Below, in pieces: positions 51,828 through 61,457 of a DNA stretch of 64,000 nt (position 1 is the stretch's first letter; every line of letters starts with the position of its first letter). The notes under the pieces are model-generated. The model ran no database searches and was not told the DNA's origin. It saw only the letters and a list, made by a program, of their open reading frames with translations. The stretch lies in assembly GCF_003703975.1 (NCBI RefSeq), contig NZ_QTJY01000014.1, positions 122,560 through 186,559 of the forward strand. Direction: 5' to 3'. This DNA comes from Larkinella soli. Its GTDB lineage: Bacteria; Bacteroidota; Bacteroidia; Cytophagales; Spirosomataceae. The position numbers and the translations under genes are program-made.

Positions 51828-52401
51828 ACTGGTCTCGACGGCCGCCCCGCTGCGGATCGAGAACATCGATACGGACCAGATCATTCCGGCCCGGTTTCTG
51901 AAAGCCACCACCCGCGAAGGCTTCGGCGACAACCTGTTTCGCGACTGGCGCTACAACGCCGACAATACGCCCAAAGCCGGTTTCGTGCTGAACGATCCGA
52001 CTTACACCGGGGCGCGGATTCTGGTGGCCGGCAAAAACTTCGGAATGGGGTCCAGCCGGGAACATGCCGCCTGGGCACTGCACGACTACGGCTTTAAGGT
52101 GGTGATCTCCAGCTTCTTCGCCGACATTTTCAGGAATAACGCCCTGAACAACTTCGTGCTGCCGGCCCAGGTGTCGGACGCCTTCCTGGCCGAAGTGTTC
52201 AATGCCGTCGAAGCCGATCCCAAAACGGAGATTATCGTCGATCTGGAGAATCAGGAGATCGTTCTTGAAAACGGCAGGAAAGAATCCTTTGCCATCAACC
52301 CGTATAAAAAACAGTGCCTGATGAACGGCTATGACGACATCGATTATCTGCTGAGTCTGAAGGAAGAAATCAAAGCGTTTCAGGAAGCGCAGGTCTTTTG
52401 A
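51805..52401 (+). CDS. leuD: 3-isopropylmalate dehydratase, small subunit
   Basis: A 198-residue swivel-domain subunit. The family signature [17 protein letters not shown] with the substrate-binding Ser and Arg is present, as are [12 protein letters not shown] and the [13 protein letters not shown] helix. It combines with LeuC. The start lies within the 3' end of the broken HEPN gene. Confidence 0.94.
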   Translation: MSKETLHKLVSTAAPLRIENIDTDQIIPARFLKATTREGFGDNLFRDWRYNADNTPKAGFVLNDPTYTGARILVAGKNFGMGSSREHAAWALHDYGFKVVISSFFADIFRNNALNNFVLPAQVSDAFLAEVFNAVEADPKTEIIVDLENQEIVLENGRKESFAINPYKKQCLMNGYDDIDYLLSLKEEIKAFQEAQVF

Positions 52402-52463
52402 TCGTCACCCGGAGAGCAGCAAACCGATTCGTATCGGCACCCTTGCGTGAACCAACCGTAAAA

Positions 52464-53552
52464 ATGAAGAAACACATCGTCGTTATCGCCGGAGACGGCA
52501 TCGGCCAGGAAGTAACTGCTGTCGGCAAGCAGGTCCTGGATGCCATCGCAGAGAAGTTCGGGCATGAGTTTACGTATGACGAGGCCCTGATCGGGCACGC
52601 GGCCATCGAAGCCACGGGCCACCCGCTTCCGGAGGAAACCGTTACGAAGTCGAAACAGTCGGACGCCATTCTGTTCGGGGCCGTCGGCCATCCCAAATAC
52701 GATAACGATCCGTCGGCCAAAGTCCGGCCGGAACAGGGTCTGCTGGGTATCCGGAAAGCGCTGGGCCTGTATGCCAACCTGCGGCCCATCAAGCTGTTCG
52801 ACGAACTGCTCCAGGCCTCGAGCATTAAACCCGAGTTTCTGAAGGGAGCCGATATTCTGTTCTTCCGTGAACTGACGGGTGATGTGTATTTCGGCGAAAA
52901 AGGCCGCAAAGATGAAGGCGATACCGCCTACGATACGATGATCTACAGCCGTTACGAAGTGGAACGGATCGCGGTGAAGGCGTTCGAAGCCGCCATGACC
53001 CGCCGGAAAAAACTTTGCTCGGTCGACAAGGCCAACGTGCTGGAATCCTCCCGGCTGTGGCGCGAAGTGGTGCAGGAAGTGGCCAGACGCTACCCGGAAG
53101 TGGAAGTCGAACACCAGTTCATCGATGCGGCCGCGATGCTGCTGATCAAAGATCCCCGACGGTTCGACGTCGTCCTGACGGGCAACCTGTTCGGTGATAT
53201 TCTGACCGACGAAGCCTCGCAGATTGCCGGTTCGATGGGAATGCTGGCCTCGGCCTCGGTCGGCGACACCACCGGTCTCTACGAACCCATTCACGGGTCC
53301 GCCCACGACATCACGGGCAAGGGCGTAGCCAACCCGCTGGCGTCGGTGCTCTCGGCGGCCCTGATGCTGGATATTTCCTTCGGCATGAAGGCCGAAGCCG
53401 AAGCCGTCGTCAATGCCGTGGATCAGGTACTGAAAGCCGGCTACCGCACCCGCGACATCGCCGACGCCCAAACGCCCACCGACCGGATTCTCGGAACGGA
53501 AGCCATGGGCCGGCAAATTCTCAATCACCTGTCCGTGCAGGTGACAGCCTAA
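52464..53552 (+). CDS. leuB: 3-isopropylmalate dehydrogenase
   Basis: A 362-residue NAD-dependent decarboxylating dehydrogenase. The start [31 protein letters not shown], the [17 protein letters not shown] catalytic Lys region and [17 protein letters not shown] are typical of LeuB. I chose the ATG at 52464; the longer frame from 52398 adds 22 residues outside the family. It follows leuD by 62 bases. Confidence 0.94.
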   Translation: MKKHIVVIAGDGIGQEVTAVGKQVLDAIAEKFGHEFTYDEALIGHAAIEATGHPLPEETVTKSKQSDAILFGAVGHPKYDNDPSAKVRPEQGLLGIRKALGLYANLRPIKLFDELLQASSIKPEFLKGADILFFRELTGDVYFGEKGRKDEGDTAYDTMIYSRYEVERIAVKAFEAAMTRRKKLCSVDKANVLESSRLWREVVQEVARRYPEVEVEHQFIDAAAMLLIKDPRRFDVVLTGNLFGDILTDEASQIAGSMGMLASASVGDTTGLYEPIHGSAHDITGKGVANPLASVLSAALMLDISFGMKAEAEAVVNAVDQVLKAGYRTRDIADAQTPTDRILGTEAMGRQILNHLSVQVTA

Positions 53553-53591
53553 CCATATCGATCAACTCTACCCAACATACTCTAATTAACC

Positions 53592-54731
53592 ATGAGCCAG
53601 CGGATTTATATTTTCGACACCACTCTGCGCGACGGCGAGCAAGTGCCGGGCAGCCAGCTGACCACTGAAGAGAAAATTGTGGTGGCGAAGGAACTGGAAC
53701 GTCTGGGCGTCGATGTGATCGAAGCGGGCTTCCCGGTTTCAAGTCCGGGCGACTTCCGGTCGGTTGTCGAGATTTCGAAAGCGGTTTCCGAGCCGGTCGT
53801 CTGCGCCCTGTCCCGCGCCAAGAAGGAAGACATCGACGCGGCCGGCGAAGCGCTGAAATATGCCAAACGCAAGCGCATTCATACCGGTATCGGTTCGTCG
53901 GACATTCATATCCGGAATAAATTCAACAGCACCCGGGACCAGATCCTGGAACAGGCCATTGCCGCCGTCAAACACGCCCGGACCTACGTCGACGACGTCG
54001 AGTTCTATGCTGAGGACGCCGGCCGCGCCGACCTCGAATTCCTGGCCCGTCTGACCGAAGCCGTCATCGGAGCCGGTGCCACAGTAGTCAATATCCCGGA
54101 TACGACCGGCTACTGCCTGCCCGACGAGTACGGCCAAAAGATCAGATACATCTACGAAAACGTCTCGAACGTCCATCAGGCAATTATCTCCATCCACTGC
54201 CACAACGACCTTGGTCTGGCGACGGCCAATACCCTGGCCGGGATTCAGGCCGGCGCCCGCCAGGTGGAGGTGACCATCAACGGCATCGGCGAACGGGCCG
54301 GGAATACATCCCTCGAAGAAGTCGTGATGGCACTGAAAGTGCATCAGGAGCTCGGTTTTGAAACCAATATCGACGCCCGGCGCCTGTATCCGATGAGCCA
54401 GCTCGTCTCGCAGATGATGCGGATGCCGGTGCAGCCCAACAAGGCCATCGTGGGCCGCAACGCCTTCGCGCACTCGTCCGGTATCCACCAGGACGGCTTC
54501 CTGAAGCACTCCGAGAACTACGAGATCATGAACCCGCACGATGTGGGCGTACCGGAGTCGTCGATCGTGCTGACCGCCCGCAGCGGCCGTCACGCGCTCA
54601 AACACCGGCTCGAACTGCTCGGCTATCGCTACGACAAACCGACGCTCGATACCATCTACAAACGCTTCCTCGACATGGCCGACATCCGCAAGGAGGTCAA
54701 CGACAAGGATCTGATGGAACTGGTTCGTTAA
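53592..54731 (+). CDS. leuA: 2-isopropylmalate synthase, short form without regulatory domain
   Basis: A 379-residue HMGL-like TIM-barrel enzyme. [17 protein letters not shown] holds the metal-binding Asp and catalytic Arg; [12 protein letters not shown] gives the two His ligands, and the [19 protein letters not shown] and [11 protein letters not shown] motifs suit LeuA. Standard LeuA has about 500 or more residues with a C-terminal leucine-binding domain; this ends at the linker. Feedback inhibition by leucine through that domain should not occur. Homocitrate or citramalate synthase is less likely given the neighbours. Confidence 0.88.
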   Translation: MSQRIYIFDTTLRDGEQVPGSQLTTEEKIVVAKELERLGVDVIEAGFPVSSPGDFRSVVEISKAVSEPVVCALSRAKKEDIDAAGEALKYAKRKRIHTGIGSSDIHIRNKFNSTRDQILEQAIAAVKHARTYVDDVEFYAEDAGRADLEFLARLTEAVIGAGATVVNIPDTTGYCLPDEYGQKIRYIYENVSNVHQAIISIHCHNDLGLATANTLAGIQAGARQVEVTINGIGERAGNTSLEEVVMALKVHQELGFETNIDARRLYPMSQLVSQMMRMPVQPNKAIVGRNAFAHSSGIHQDGFLKHSENYEIMNPHDVGVPESSIVLTARSGRHALKHRLELLGYRYDKPTLDTIYKRFLDMADIRKEVNDKDLMELVR

Positions 54732-54752
54732 AAAACGACGGACTTTACCAGG

Positions 54753-54783
54753 AAGGACAACCGGAAAGGTTGTCCTTTTTTAG
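54753..54783 (+). terminator. Terminator of the ilv-leu cluster
   Basis: AAGGACAACC (54753-54762) pairs with GGTTGTCCTT (54768-54777) and a T run follows to 54783. It closes the branched-chain cluster just before prmA. Confidence 0.87.
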
Positions 54784-54794
54784 TTTCTTTGGTT

Positions 54795-55622
54795 ATGAAA
54801 ACGATTGAGGTTCAACTAACGGTTTCCCCCGAGTATGGCGATATCCTGACGGCCGAACTGGCCGAGTCCGGTTTTGAGTCCTTCGTCGAGACGGACGAGG
54901 GCCTGAATGCCTACATTGCCGAGACGGATTTCAACCCGTCTGCATTCCAGTCGATTATTGACAAATACGCCGGCCAAACGGCAATAGTCTATCAAGTCGG
55001 TACGTTAGAAAAACGGAACTGGAACGAAGAGTGGGAGCGCAATTATCCACCCATCGACGTCCGCGACGCCATCCGGGTCCGGGCTTCCTTCCACGCGCCG
55101 GAGCCGTCCTTCCGCTATGACATCGTCATCAACCCGAAGATGTCGTTCGGGACGGGGCACCACGAAACGACGTCCATGATGCTGGAACACCAGCTCAGCG
55201 TCGATGCCGCCGGAAGAAGCGTGCTGGATGTCGGGTCCGGAACCGGTATTCTGGCCATCCTGGCGGCCCTTCAGGGTGCCGAACGGGTGGTGGCTTTCGA
55301 CATCGAGGAATGGGCCGTGGAAAACGCCCGCGAAAATGCCGTGCTGAACGGATGTCCGCAGATCGAAGTATTTCAGGGCATGATCGACCAGGTCGGCGCG
55401 GACGAGCGGTTCGACATCGTGCTGGCGAACATCAACCGGAACGTGCTGCTTCAGGACATTCCGGCCTATGTGCAGCGCCTGAAACCGGGCGGCACGCTGC
55501 TCGTCAGCGGCTTTTATGAGTACGACGCCCCGGATATCGAGCAGAAAGCGAAAACCGAAGGATTGACCAAAACCGCCCGGCTTACCAGAAACAACTGGGC
55601 GTCGATCCGATTTATGAAGTAA
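54795..55622 (+). CDS. prmA: Ribosomal protein L11 methyltransferase
   Basis: A 275-residue SAM methyltransferase. The N-terminal ferredoxin-like part recognises L11; the catalytic part has KMSFGTGHHETTSMML, LDVGSGTGILAI and the ANINRNVLL motif. I start at the ATG at 54795; a TTG two codons earlier is in frame. It trimethylates L11 in known species. It lies between the leu terminator and the giant exported protein. Confidence 0.93.
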   Translation: MKTIEVQLTVSPEYGDILTAELAESGFESFVETDEGLNAYIAETDFNPSAFQSIIDKYAGQTAIVYQVGTLEKRNWNEEWERNYPPIDVRDAIRVRASFHAPEPSFRYDIVINPKMSFGTGHHETTSMMLEHQLSVDAAGRSVLDVGSGTGILAILAALQGAERVVAFDIEEWAVENARENAVLNGCPQIEVFQGMIDQVGADERFDIVLANINRNVLLQDIPAYVQRLKPGGTLLVSGFYEYDAPDIEQKAKTEGLTKTARLTRNNWASIRFMK

Positions 55623-55689
55623 GGGACTTCCCTCCCCGTCCGGCGTCTCCGACGTCCGGCCCCGAGCGGAGTTCGTAGTTTGCTGGAAG

Positions 55690-58600
55690 ATGATGAAACG
55701 ATTCTACTGGATAGTGCCCGTATTGCTGTTGACGGCCTCGACCACCTGGGCACAGAGCGTCAAACTGTCCGAAAATCCGGAGCAGTTTCTTACCGATCTG
55801 CAGAAGCTGATGAACGCCGGCGGACCGTATGCGCAAAAGGCCGAAAAAAACCTGGAAACGCTCTTTACCGAGAACCGCCTGTCGGCTCCCCAGAAAGACC
55901 GGGTCATGGCCCTCAGCCGCAAAATGAACGCGAAACGCTATCAGGCGGCCCCGCAGTTCGCGCCTTTCTATGAATCGCTCTACCACCTTCTGGTCACCCA
56001 GCAGGCCGGCCCGGCCGAAATCGACGGCTTCCTGACGGTGGCTGAAAACGCCTTCGAGAAATACGACGCCAAAACGCTGTCGAAAGTGCTGGAAACTACC
56101 CGCCTGTTTGCCGAAAAACGGCAACTGTACGCCAGCAATTACAATAAACTGGCCGTCAACGGCGGCACGTTCTCGTTCCGGCTGGCCGACGCGGCTGCCA
56201 ACCCCACCACCCCGGCGGCTGATACCACCGCCAAAAAACCGCAGGCCCCGGCCAAAGCCCCGGCGAACAACGACGGCTGGGATCTCCCTGTCGATTCGAC
56301 GGGCAAGGTGATTCCCATGATTTCGGAAGTGAGCCGCAAACCCATTCCTGCCCTGAACGGCCCGGTGCTGGAAATAAAAGGTGCCGATCTGGTCGTTCTG
56401 ACCGCCAACGATTCGGTTCCGTTGAAGAAAACCGACGGGGCCCTGCTGCTGAAAGACGGCATCTGGGTCGGGAAAGGCGGTACGTTCACCTGGGAACCGG
56501 CCGGGCAGCCCGAAACCTTCGTCACCCTGGCCGACTATTCCTTTCCGGTCAACGGTCCGAAAATCACGGCCGACGACGTTACGCTGACCTACAAACCCCT
56601 GGCGAAACCGGTGAAGGGGCGGTTTGAGTTCGACAGCAAGAAACGCACGGCCCGACAGCCGGCCACTTACCCGCGCTTCGTTTCCTACCAGAACGACATC
56701 GTTCTCAACAACATCGGCAGGGATGTGCTGTACCGGGGCGGTATTTCCCTCATCGGCACGAAGCTCTACGGCGCGTCCGCCAACGGCCAGCCGGCGACCC
56801 TGCTGGTCGGGTACAAAGGCAAACCGGCCTTCCGGGCGCGCAGCAGCCGGTTCGAGTTTGCCGATTCGGTCATTTCCTCCCCTCTGGCGGCTTTCACCGG
56901 CTACATAGACGCGGCCGACACGCTCTATCACCCCGGCGTCACGTTCCAGTATGACAACCAGACCGGCGTCGCCCGACTGGGACGGGCCGAGAAGTCCGGC
57001 TACTCCGATACCTATTTCAGCGACAGCTACCACAAATTCTACATCCAGCCGGAAGTCGTGCGCTGGGATCTGCCGCGCCAGAAGGTCGATTTTTACCAGA
57101 TCGGAGCCAAACGGGAAGTGCCGGTGCGGTTCGAGTCCTTCGACTTCTTCCATAAACAGCGGTATGCCGGCATGTCCGAAGACTTCGGATTTCATCCCCT
57201 TCAGGTGGCCGCCAATTACGTTTCGACGAAAAAGACCCAGACGTTCTTTTCGGACGATCTGGCGCAATTCGCCCGGATCAGCCCGCCCGTGATGCGGAAC
57301 GTCCTCAGCCGGATGGTAGCCCTCGGCTTTATCGACATGAACCCGCAGACGGAGGAGATGAGCCTGAGCCGCAAAGGCGTCCTGTACGTGCTGGCCAACG
57401 CCGGGAAGAAAGATTACGACAACTTCCTGGTCCGCTCGACTTACCCCTCCAGCGACAGCACGACCAACGCCACCATCAGCCTCAACGACAAGTTTCTGAC
57501 CATCCGGGGCGTCGAACGGTTCAGCATCAGCGACTCCCTGAAAATCACCGCCGTTCCGACCGACAAAACCCTCCGGATCGGCAAGAACCGGGCCTTCTCG
57601 CTGAACGGACAGATGAAATCCGGCAACATGCGCTATACCGGGCAGGACCTGGCCTTCAATTACGACCAGTTTTCGATGAATATGAACAAGATCGACTCGA
57701 TCACCTTCACCCCGCAGGGCAAGGATCAGGAGATCGGGGGCGATATTCAATACGAAAAACCGGGTACGGTTTTCCTCGCCGACAAAGGCAACAAATCCGG
57801 GCAGCAGAAAAGTAAGAAAACCACCCAGCGGCTGCTGATGCCGGAAGGAATGACGGTCTACTTCAACCAGGCCAACCGGGGCAGCTTCATCTATAATAAG
57901 AATGTCTACTTCAAGGTGCCGACGGTTGACAACGACAGCGTCGGCAAGGGCGACATCGCGTTCGACGGGACCTTCTTTTCCGACGGTATCTTCCCGCCCA
58001 TCAAAACCAAGCTCAAAACCATGCCCGACAACTCGCTGGGCTTCGAGCATACGGCCCCGCCGGCCGGTTATCCGATTTACGGCGGTAAGGGCAATCTGAA
58101 GTTTACGGGGAAACTGGTTATGGACCGGAAAGGCCTGCGCGCCGAGGGCGTCATTGCCCACATGAACGCCGAACTTCCGGCCAGGGATATTCTGATGATG
58201 CCCGATTCGGTGGTGGCGTCCGGGGTCGACGGCCGGATTAAGGAAGGGCAGGTCGGCAAGGCCTATTTCCCGGCCGTCGACATCAACAACTACACGATGA
58301 AGTGGTATCCGAAGGCCGACAGCATGAAAATCTCGACCAAAGCGGACCATTTCAGTTTCTACAACGGAACGACCAATCTGAAGGGTGACCTGGTGGTCCG
58401 CTCAGGGGGTCTGTTCGGGCACGGGGTGGTGAAACGGTCGGATTCGGAGACGCAATCGGAAAACATCAACTTCAGCAAGGAAGGATTCAGGGCCGGCAAT
58501 GCGCAGTTCCGGGTGGTTTCCGGCGATAAACAGGCCAACCGCCCGATGCTGCTCGGCAATTTCGTGGACGTGGATTTCAACCAGGCCAAAGGGGTGGTGA

Positions 58601-60447
58601 CGATTGCGACCAACCCGAAAACCAATGCGGCCATCGACGATACGCTCTCCTCCGTTCTGGAGTTCCCGAGTGCCGCCTACAAGACGTCGATCAGCCGCGC
58701 GCAGTGGAACATCAACGCCAAAACCATCGTGATGAAAGGGGACGTGAAGACCTCTACCTTTACGGCCACCGCCGAAGATCAGGAAGGTCTTTCGTTCCAT
58801 GCCGCATCGGCGGTTTACGATGTGGAGAAAGCCACGCTCAACATCAGCGGCATTCCCTATGTTACCTCGGCCGACGCCCGCATCTACCCCGACAAAGGGC
58901 TGGTGTCGATCAAGCGCAACGGCGAAATGCTGCCGCTGAAAAATGCCCGGCTGGAACTGGATACGACCAGCCTCTTCCACAAACTCAAGAACGGAAATAT
59001 CCAGATTCAGTCCCGGACGCGCTTTTCCGGGGATGCGGTCTATCAGTTTGCGGCCGCCAAAGGCGATACGGCCAGCATCAAGATGGGCAGCTTCGAACTG
59101 AAGGAAGCCGCTCCGGTGGCCCTGGCGTCCAACTCACCGAAAGCCGGCCGGAAAAACCGGGGCGACAAACCCGCCATGACCTATTATACCGTGGCCCGGG
59201 CCGACGTCGACGAAAACGACCGGGTCATGCTGGCCCCGAGGGTGCAGTTCCGGGGCAATGTGACAATGATGGCCCCCGAACAGGACCTCAAGCTGGAAGG
59301 CGCCATCAAAATTGCCCTGAAAAAACGGCCCAACCTGGTCAGCGACTGGATTCCGATGAAGGAAAAAATCGGCGAAACCTTCAGCATCAAGGTCGATCAG
59401 AACCTGAAAAACGACGGCAACCAGCCGCTCACCGCCGGGATTCACTTCCGGGGCGGAGGCAGCAACGGCCTCTACCCGACCTTCCTCTCCACCAAGGAAT
59501 CCGACAAGGACGACGACCTGTTCCGGGCTACCGGCCTGATGACCTACGACGACAAGGAGAAAGTGTATCGGATCGTGAAAAAGGACGAAGGCGGCCTGGA
59601 CGACGTCGAGGGGGCCTTTACCTTCAACGATGCCGGCGGGGTGATGACGTTCAAAGGGCCGGTCAACGTCATGAATACCGGGCCGAATAATTTCGTTTTT
59701 GCCGCCGGGTCGGGGTCCGTCAACGTGGACAGTACGCTCCTGCGTCTGAATGCGCTGGTCGGCTTCGGATTCCCGGTGCCGCAGCCGGTCAATGCCGCTC
59801 TTGCCGATAAAATCGTGAAGGCCAATCTCGAAGAGAAAAACGACGATCCGGCCGACGACGACCTGGACCGGCTGACCGCCAAGCTGTCTGCACTCATCGG
59901 CCAGAAAGCCACCGACCTGTACCGGACCAAGGCCCAGAACCAGCACGTTTCCATCACGCAGGCCGCCCCGAAATTTGTGGCTTCGCTGGTGCTCTCGAAC
60001 GTGAACCTGCGCTGGTCGGACAAATACGGCACGCTGTACAGCACCGGGAAGATCGGCGTGTCCAACATTGAAACCGTCGACATCAACGCCGAAATGGACG
60101 GTTTTGTCGAAATCCGGAAAGCCGACGGGGGCGACGAAGCGACGATTTACCTCGAAGCCTCACCCGACATCTGGTTTTTTTGGGATTACAAACCCGGCCA
60201 GTTGGCCCTGCTGAGTTCCGACCAGGAACTGAACGACCGGATCATGGCCGGCGGTAAAACCAGCGGTAAAAACGCCATCGCCATTGTTCCGGCCGATATT
60301 ATCGAGAAGAACCAGTTCGTCGACCGCTACCTCGATCAGTACAAGACCAAAGCCAAACCCAAGCCCCAGCCCAAAACGGCCGCCAAAAAGGAGCCGGCCA
60401 AAAAAGAGGAAAAGAAGAAGGAAGACGACAAGAAGGAAGGTTTCTGA
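55690..60447 (+). CDS. Giant exported protein of unknown function (1585 residues)
   Basis: It starts MMKRFYW and has a signal peptide ending TTWAQ; the second ATG is an equal candidate. I do not recognise the family. Residues 20-155 are helical; about 160-195 is an Ala/Pro/Lys-rich linker (PTTPAADTTAKKPQAPAKAP). The rest, to about 1500, is mostly beta-strand with repeated patterns such as Y-Asp-Val-Glu-Lys-Ala, LKGDLVV, and GDIQYEKPG, suggesting long beta-solenoid or OstA/AsmA-like stacking. Residues about 520-570 (LAQFARISPPVMRNVLSRMV, ALGFIDMNPQ) look like a winged helix, which is odd in an exported protein. The tail (about 1548-1585) is Lys/Glu-rich with KPKPQPK. Its neighbours give no hint. 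Length, even composition and an unbroken frame show it is a real gene. Confidence 0.75.
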   Translation: MMKRFYWIVPVLLLTASTTWAQSVKLSENPEQFLTDLQKLMNAGGPYAQKAEKNLETLFTENRLSAPQKDRVMALSRKMNAKRYQAAPQFAPFYESLYHLLVTQQAGPAEIDGFLTVAENAFEKYDAKTLSKVLETTRLFAEKRQLYASNYNKLAVNGGTFSFRLADAAANPTTPAADTTAKKPQAPAKAPANNDGWDLPVDSTGKVIPMISEVSRKPIPALNGPVLEIKGADLVVLTANDSVPLKKTDGALLLKDGIWVGKGGTFTWEPAGQPETFVTLADYSFPVNGPKITADDVTLTYKPLAKPVKGRFEFDSKKRTARQPATYPRFVSYQNDIVLNNIGRDVLYRGGISLIGTKLYGASANGQPATLLVGYKGKPAFRARSSRFEFADSVISSPLAAFTGYIDAADTLYHPGVTFQYDNQTGVARLGRAEKSGYSDTYFSDSYHKFYIQPEVVRWDLPRQKVDFYQIGAKREVPVRFESFDFFHKQRYAGMSEDFGFHPLQVAANYVSTKKTQTFFSDDLAQFARISPPVMRNVLSRMVALGFIDMNPQTEEMSLSRKGVLYVLANAGKKDYDNFLVRSTYPSSDSTTNATISLNDKFLTIRGVERFSISDSLKITAVPTDKTLRIGKNRAFSLNGQMKSGNMRYTGQDLAFNYDQFSMNMNKIDSITFTPQGKDQEIGGDIQYEKPGTVFLADKGNKSGQQKSKKTTQRLLMPEGMTVYFNQANRGSFIYNKNVYFKVPTVDNDSVGKGDIAFDGTFFSDGIFPPIKTKLKTMPDNSLGFEHTAPPAGYPIYGGKGNLKFTGKLVMDRKGLRAEGVIAHMNAELPARDILMMPDSVVASGVDGRIKEGQVGKAYFPAVDINNYTMKWYPKADSMKISTKADHFSFYNGTTNLKGDLVVRSGGLFGHGVVKRSDSETQSENINFSKEGFRAGNAQFRVVSGDKQANRPMLLGNFVDVDFNQAKGVVTIATNPKTNAAIDDTLSSVLEFPSAAYKTSISRAQWNINAKTIVMKGDVKTSTFTATAEDQEGLSFHAASAVYDVEKATLNISGIPYVTSADARIYPDKGLVSIKRNGEMLPLKNARLELDTTSLFHKLKNGNIQIQSRTRFSGDAVYQFAAAKGDTASIKMGSFELKEAAPVALASNSPKAGRKNRGDKPAMTYYTVARADVDENDRVMLAPRVQFRGNVTMMAPEQDLKLEGAIKIALKKRPNLVSDWIPMKEKIGETFSIKVDQNLKNDGNQPLTAGIHFRGGGSNGLYPTFLSTKESDKDDDLFRATGLMTYDDKEKVYRIVKKDEGGLDDVEGAFTFNDAGGVMTFKGPVNVMNTGPNNFVFAAGSGSVNVDSTLLRLNALVGFGFPVPQPVNAALADKIVKANLEEKNDDPADDDLDRLTAKLSALIGQKATDLYRTKAQNQHVSITQAAPKFVASLVLSNVNLRWSDKYGTLYSTGKIGVSNIETVDINAEMDGFVEIRKADGGDEATIYLEASPDIWFFWDYKPGQLALLSSDQELNDRIMAGGKTSGKNAIAIVPADIIEKNQFVDRYLDQYKTKAKPKPQPKTAAKKEPAKKEEKKKEDDKKEGF

Positions 60448-60574
60448 AAACCGTTCACTACCCCCAACCGTTATTCTCCTGCCATCCGGTACGGGCCTGG
60501 TGAGAAGTATACCAGTCCGGTATATTTTTAGTCAATCATAAGTCGATGAATGGTAACAAACCAAAAATAATTTG

Positions 60575-60582
60575 TAAATTTG
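60575..60582 (+). promoter_or_regulatory. Candidate -7 element for plsY
   Basis: TAAATTTG fits TAnnTTTG. No TTTG is found at the -33 distance. The implied transcript start is about 120 bases before the plsY ATG. Confidence 0.4.
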
Positions 60583-60635
60583 TGGTTCGAGCGTTCATCA
60601 AAGACGCAAACAATTTCTACTTTTAAAGGCTCTGC

Positions 60636-60700
60636 ATACCCGCTCCGGCGGTTCGGTCATTGTTCTGTCAATATCTATTGAGCCGCTTCGGCGGTTGAAT
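60636..60700 (+). other. Structured leader of plsY
   Basis: Two related hairpins, CCGC-TCCG-GCGG (60640-60651) and CCGC-TTCG-GCGG (60683-60694), stand 43 bases apart; the second has the very stable UUCG tetraloop and ends 12 bases before the ATG. Each is followed by GTT. The 259 bases between the giant gene and plsY hold only this and the -7 element. Confidence 0.5.
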
Positions 60701-60706
60701 TCTTAA

Positions 60707-61363
60707 ATGAACGTATTACTGATTATTGCGACGACACTGCTGGCTTACCTCCTGGGTTCGATCCCGACGGCGGTCTGGTATGGTGAAGGTTTCTTTGGAT
60801 TAGATATTCGAAAGTTTGGAAGTGGCAACGCCGGAGCCACCAATACGTTCCGGGTGCTGGGCAAACGGGCCGGGACCATCGTGATGCTCATCGACGTTCT
60901 GAAGGGCTATACCGCCACCATTCTGTCTACCTTATTATGGCATTTCGACATCATTGGGACGCACGAAATCCTGACCTTCAAGCTGGTTTTCGGCCTGGTC
61001 GCCGTCATTGGCCACTGTTTCCCGATTTTCGCCGACTTCAAGGGCGGTAAAGGGGTGGCTTCCCTGCTGGGCATGGTTCTGGCGATTCATCCGGAAGTGG
61101 CGGCCGTCTGTATCGGCGTCTTCCTGGTCGTGGTGATCTCTTCCCAGTACGTTTCCTTAGGCTCCATGCTGGCGGCACTGGCCTTTCCGGTGCTGCTGCT
61201 GGTACGGGCCTTCGGTCAGAAGGAAAGTCCGCTGCTGATCGCCTTCGGTGTGGTGGTGTTTCTGTTCGTGGTGCTGACGCATCAGAAGAACATCGGCCGG
61301 CTGATGCGGGGACAGGAAAACCGGACGCGGCTGATCAAATTCCGAAAAAAAGACGAAGAATAA
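60707..61363 (+). CDS. plsY: Acyl-phosphate:glycerol-3-phosphate acyltransferase
   Basis: A 218-residue inner-membrane enzyme with five to six transmembrane segments. It moves the acyl chain from acyl-phosphate to glycerol-3-phosphate, the first step of phospholipid synthesis. The three family motifs are YLLGSIPTAVWYGEG, KFGSGNAGATNTFRVLGK and GHCFPIFADFKGGKGVAS. The partner plsX is not in the window. The C-terminus has a short charged tail. Confidence 0.93.
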   Translation: MNVLLIIATTLLAYLLGSIPTAVWYGEGFFGLDIRKFGSGNAGATNTFRVLGKRAGTIVMLIDVLKGYTATILSTLLWHFDIIGTHEILTFKLVFGLVAVIGHCFPIFADFKGGKGVASLLGMVLAIHPEVAAVCIGVFLVVVISSQYVSLGSMLAALAFPVLLLVRAFGQKESPLLIAFGVVVFLFVVLTHQKNIGRLMRGQENRTRLIKFRKKDEE

Positions 61364-61388
61364 GTTTCAATCCCGACCGGATTGCATG

Positions 61389-61423
61389 ACGCCCCGAAGT
61401 GAGTAACTTCGGGGCGTTTTGTT
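61389..61423 (+). terminator. Terminator after plsY
   Basis: ACGCCCCGAAG (61389-61399) pairs with CTTCGGGGCGT (61408-61418), followed by TTTGTT. Confidence 0.85.
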
Positions 61424-61457
61424 AGGCACCCGTTGCCCGGACCCAAAAGAAATCCTC

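Noticed and set aside
55612..58350. Long open frame on the minus strand (912 codons) opposite the giant exported protein
   Set aside because: It mirrors the codon pattern of the plus-strand gene, has no signal, motif or sensible composition, and would overlap prmA's end. It is a by-product of high GC.
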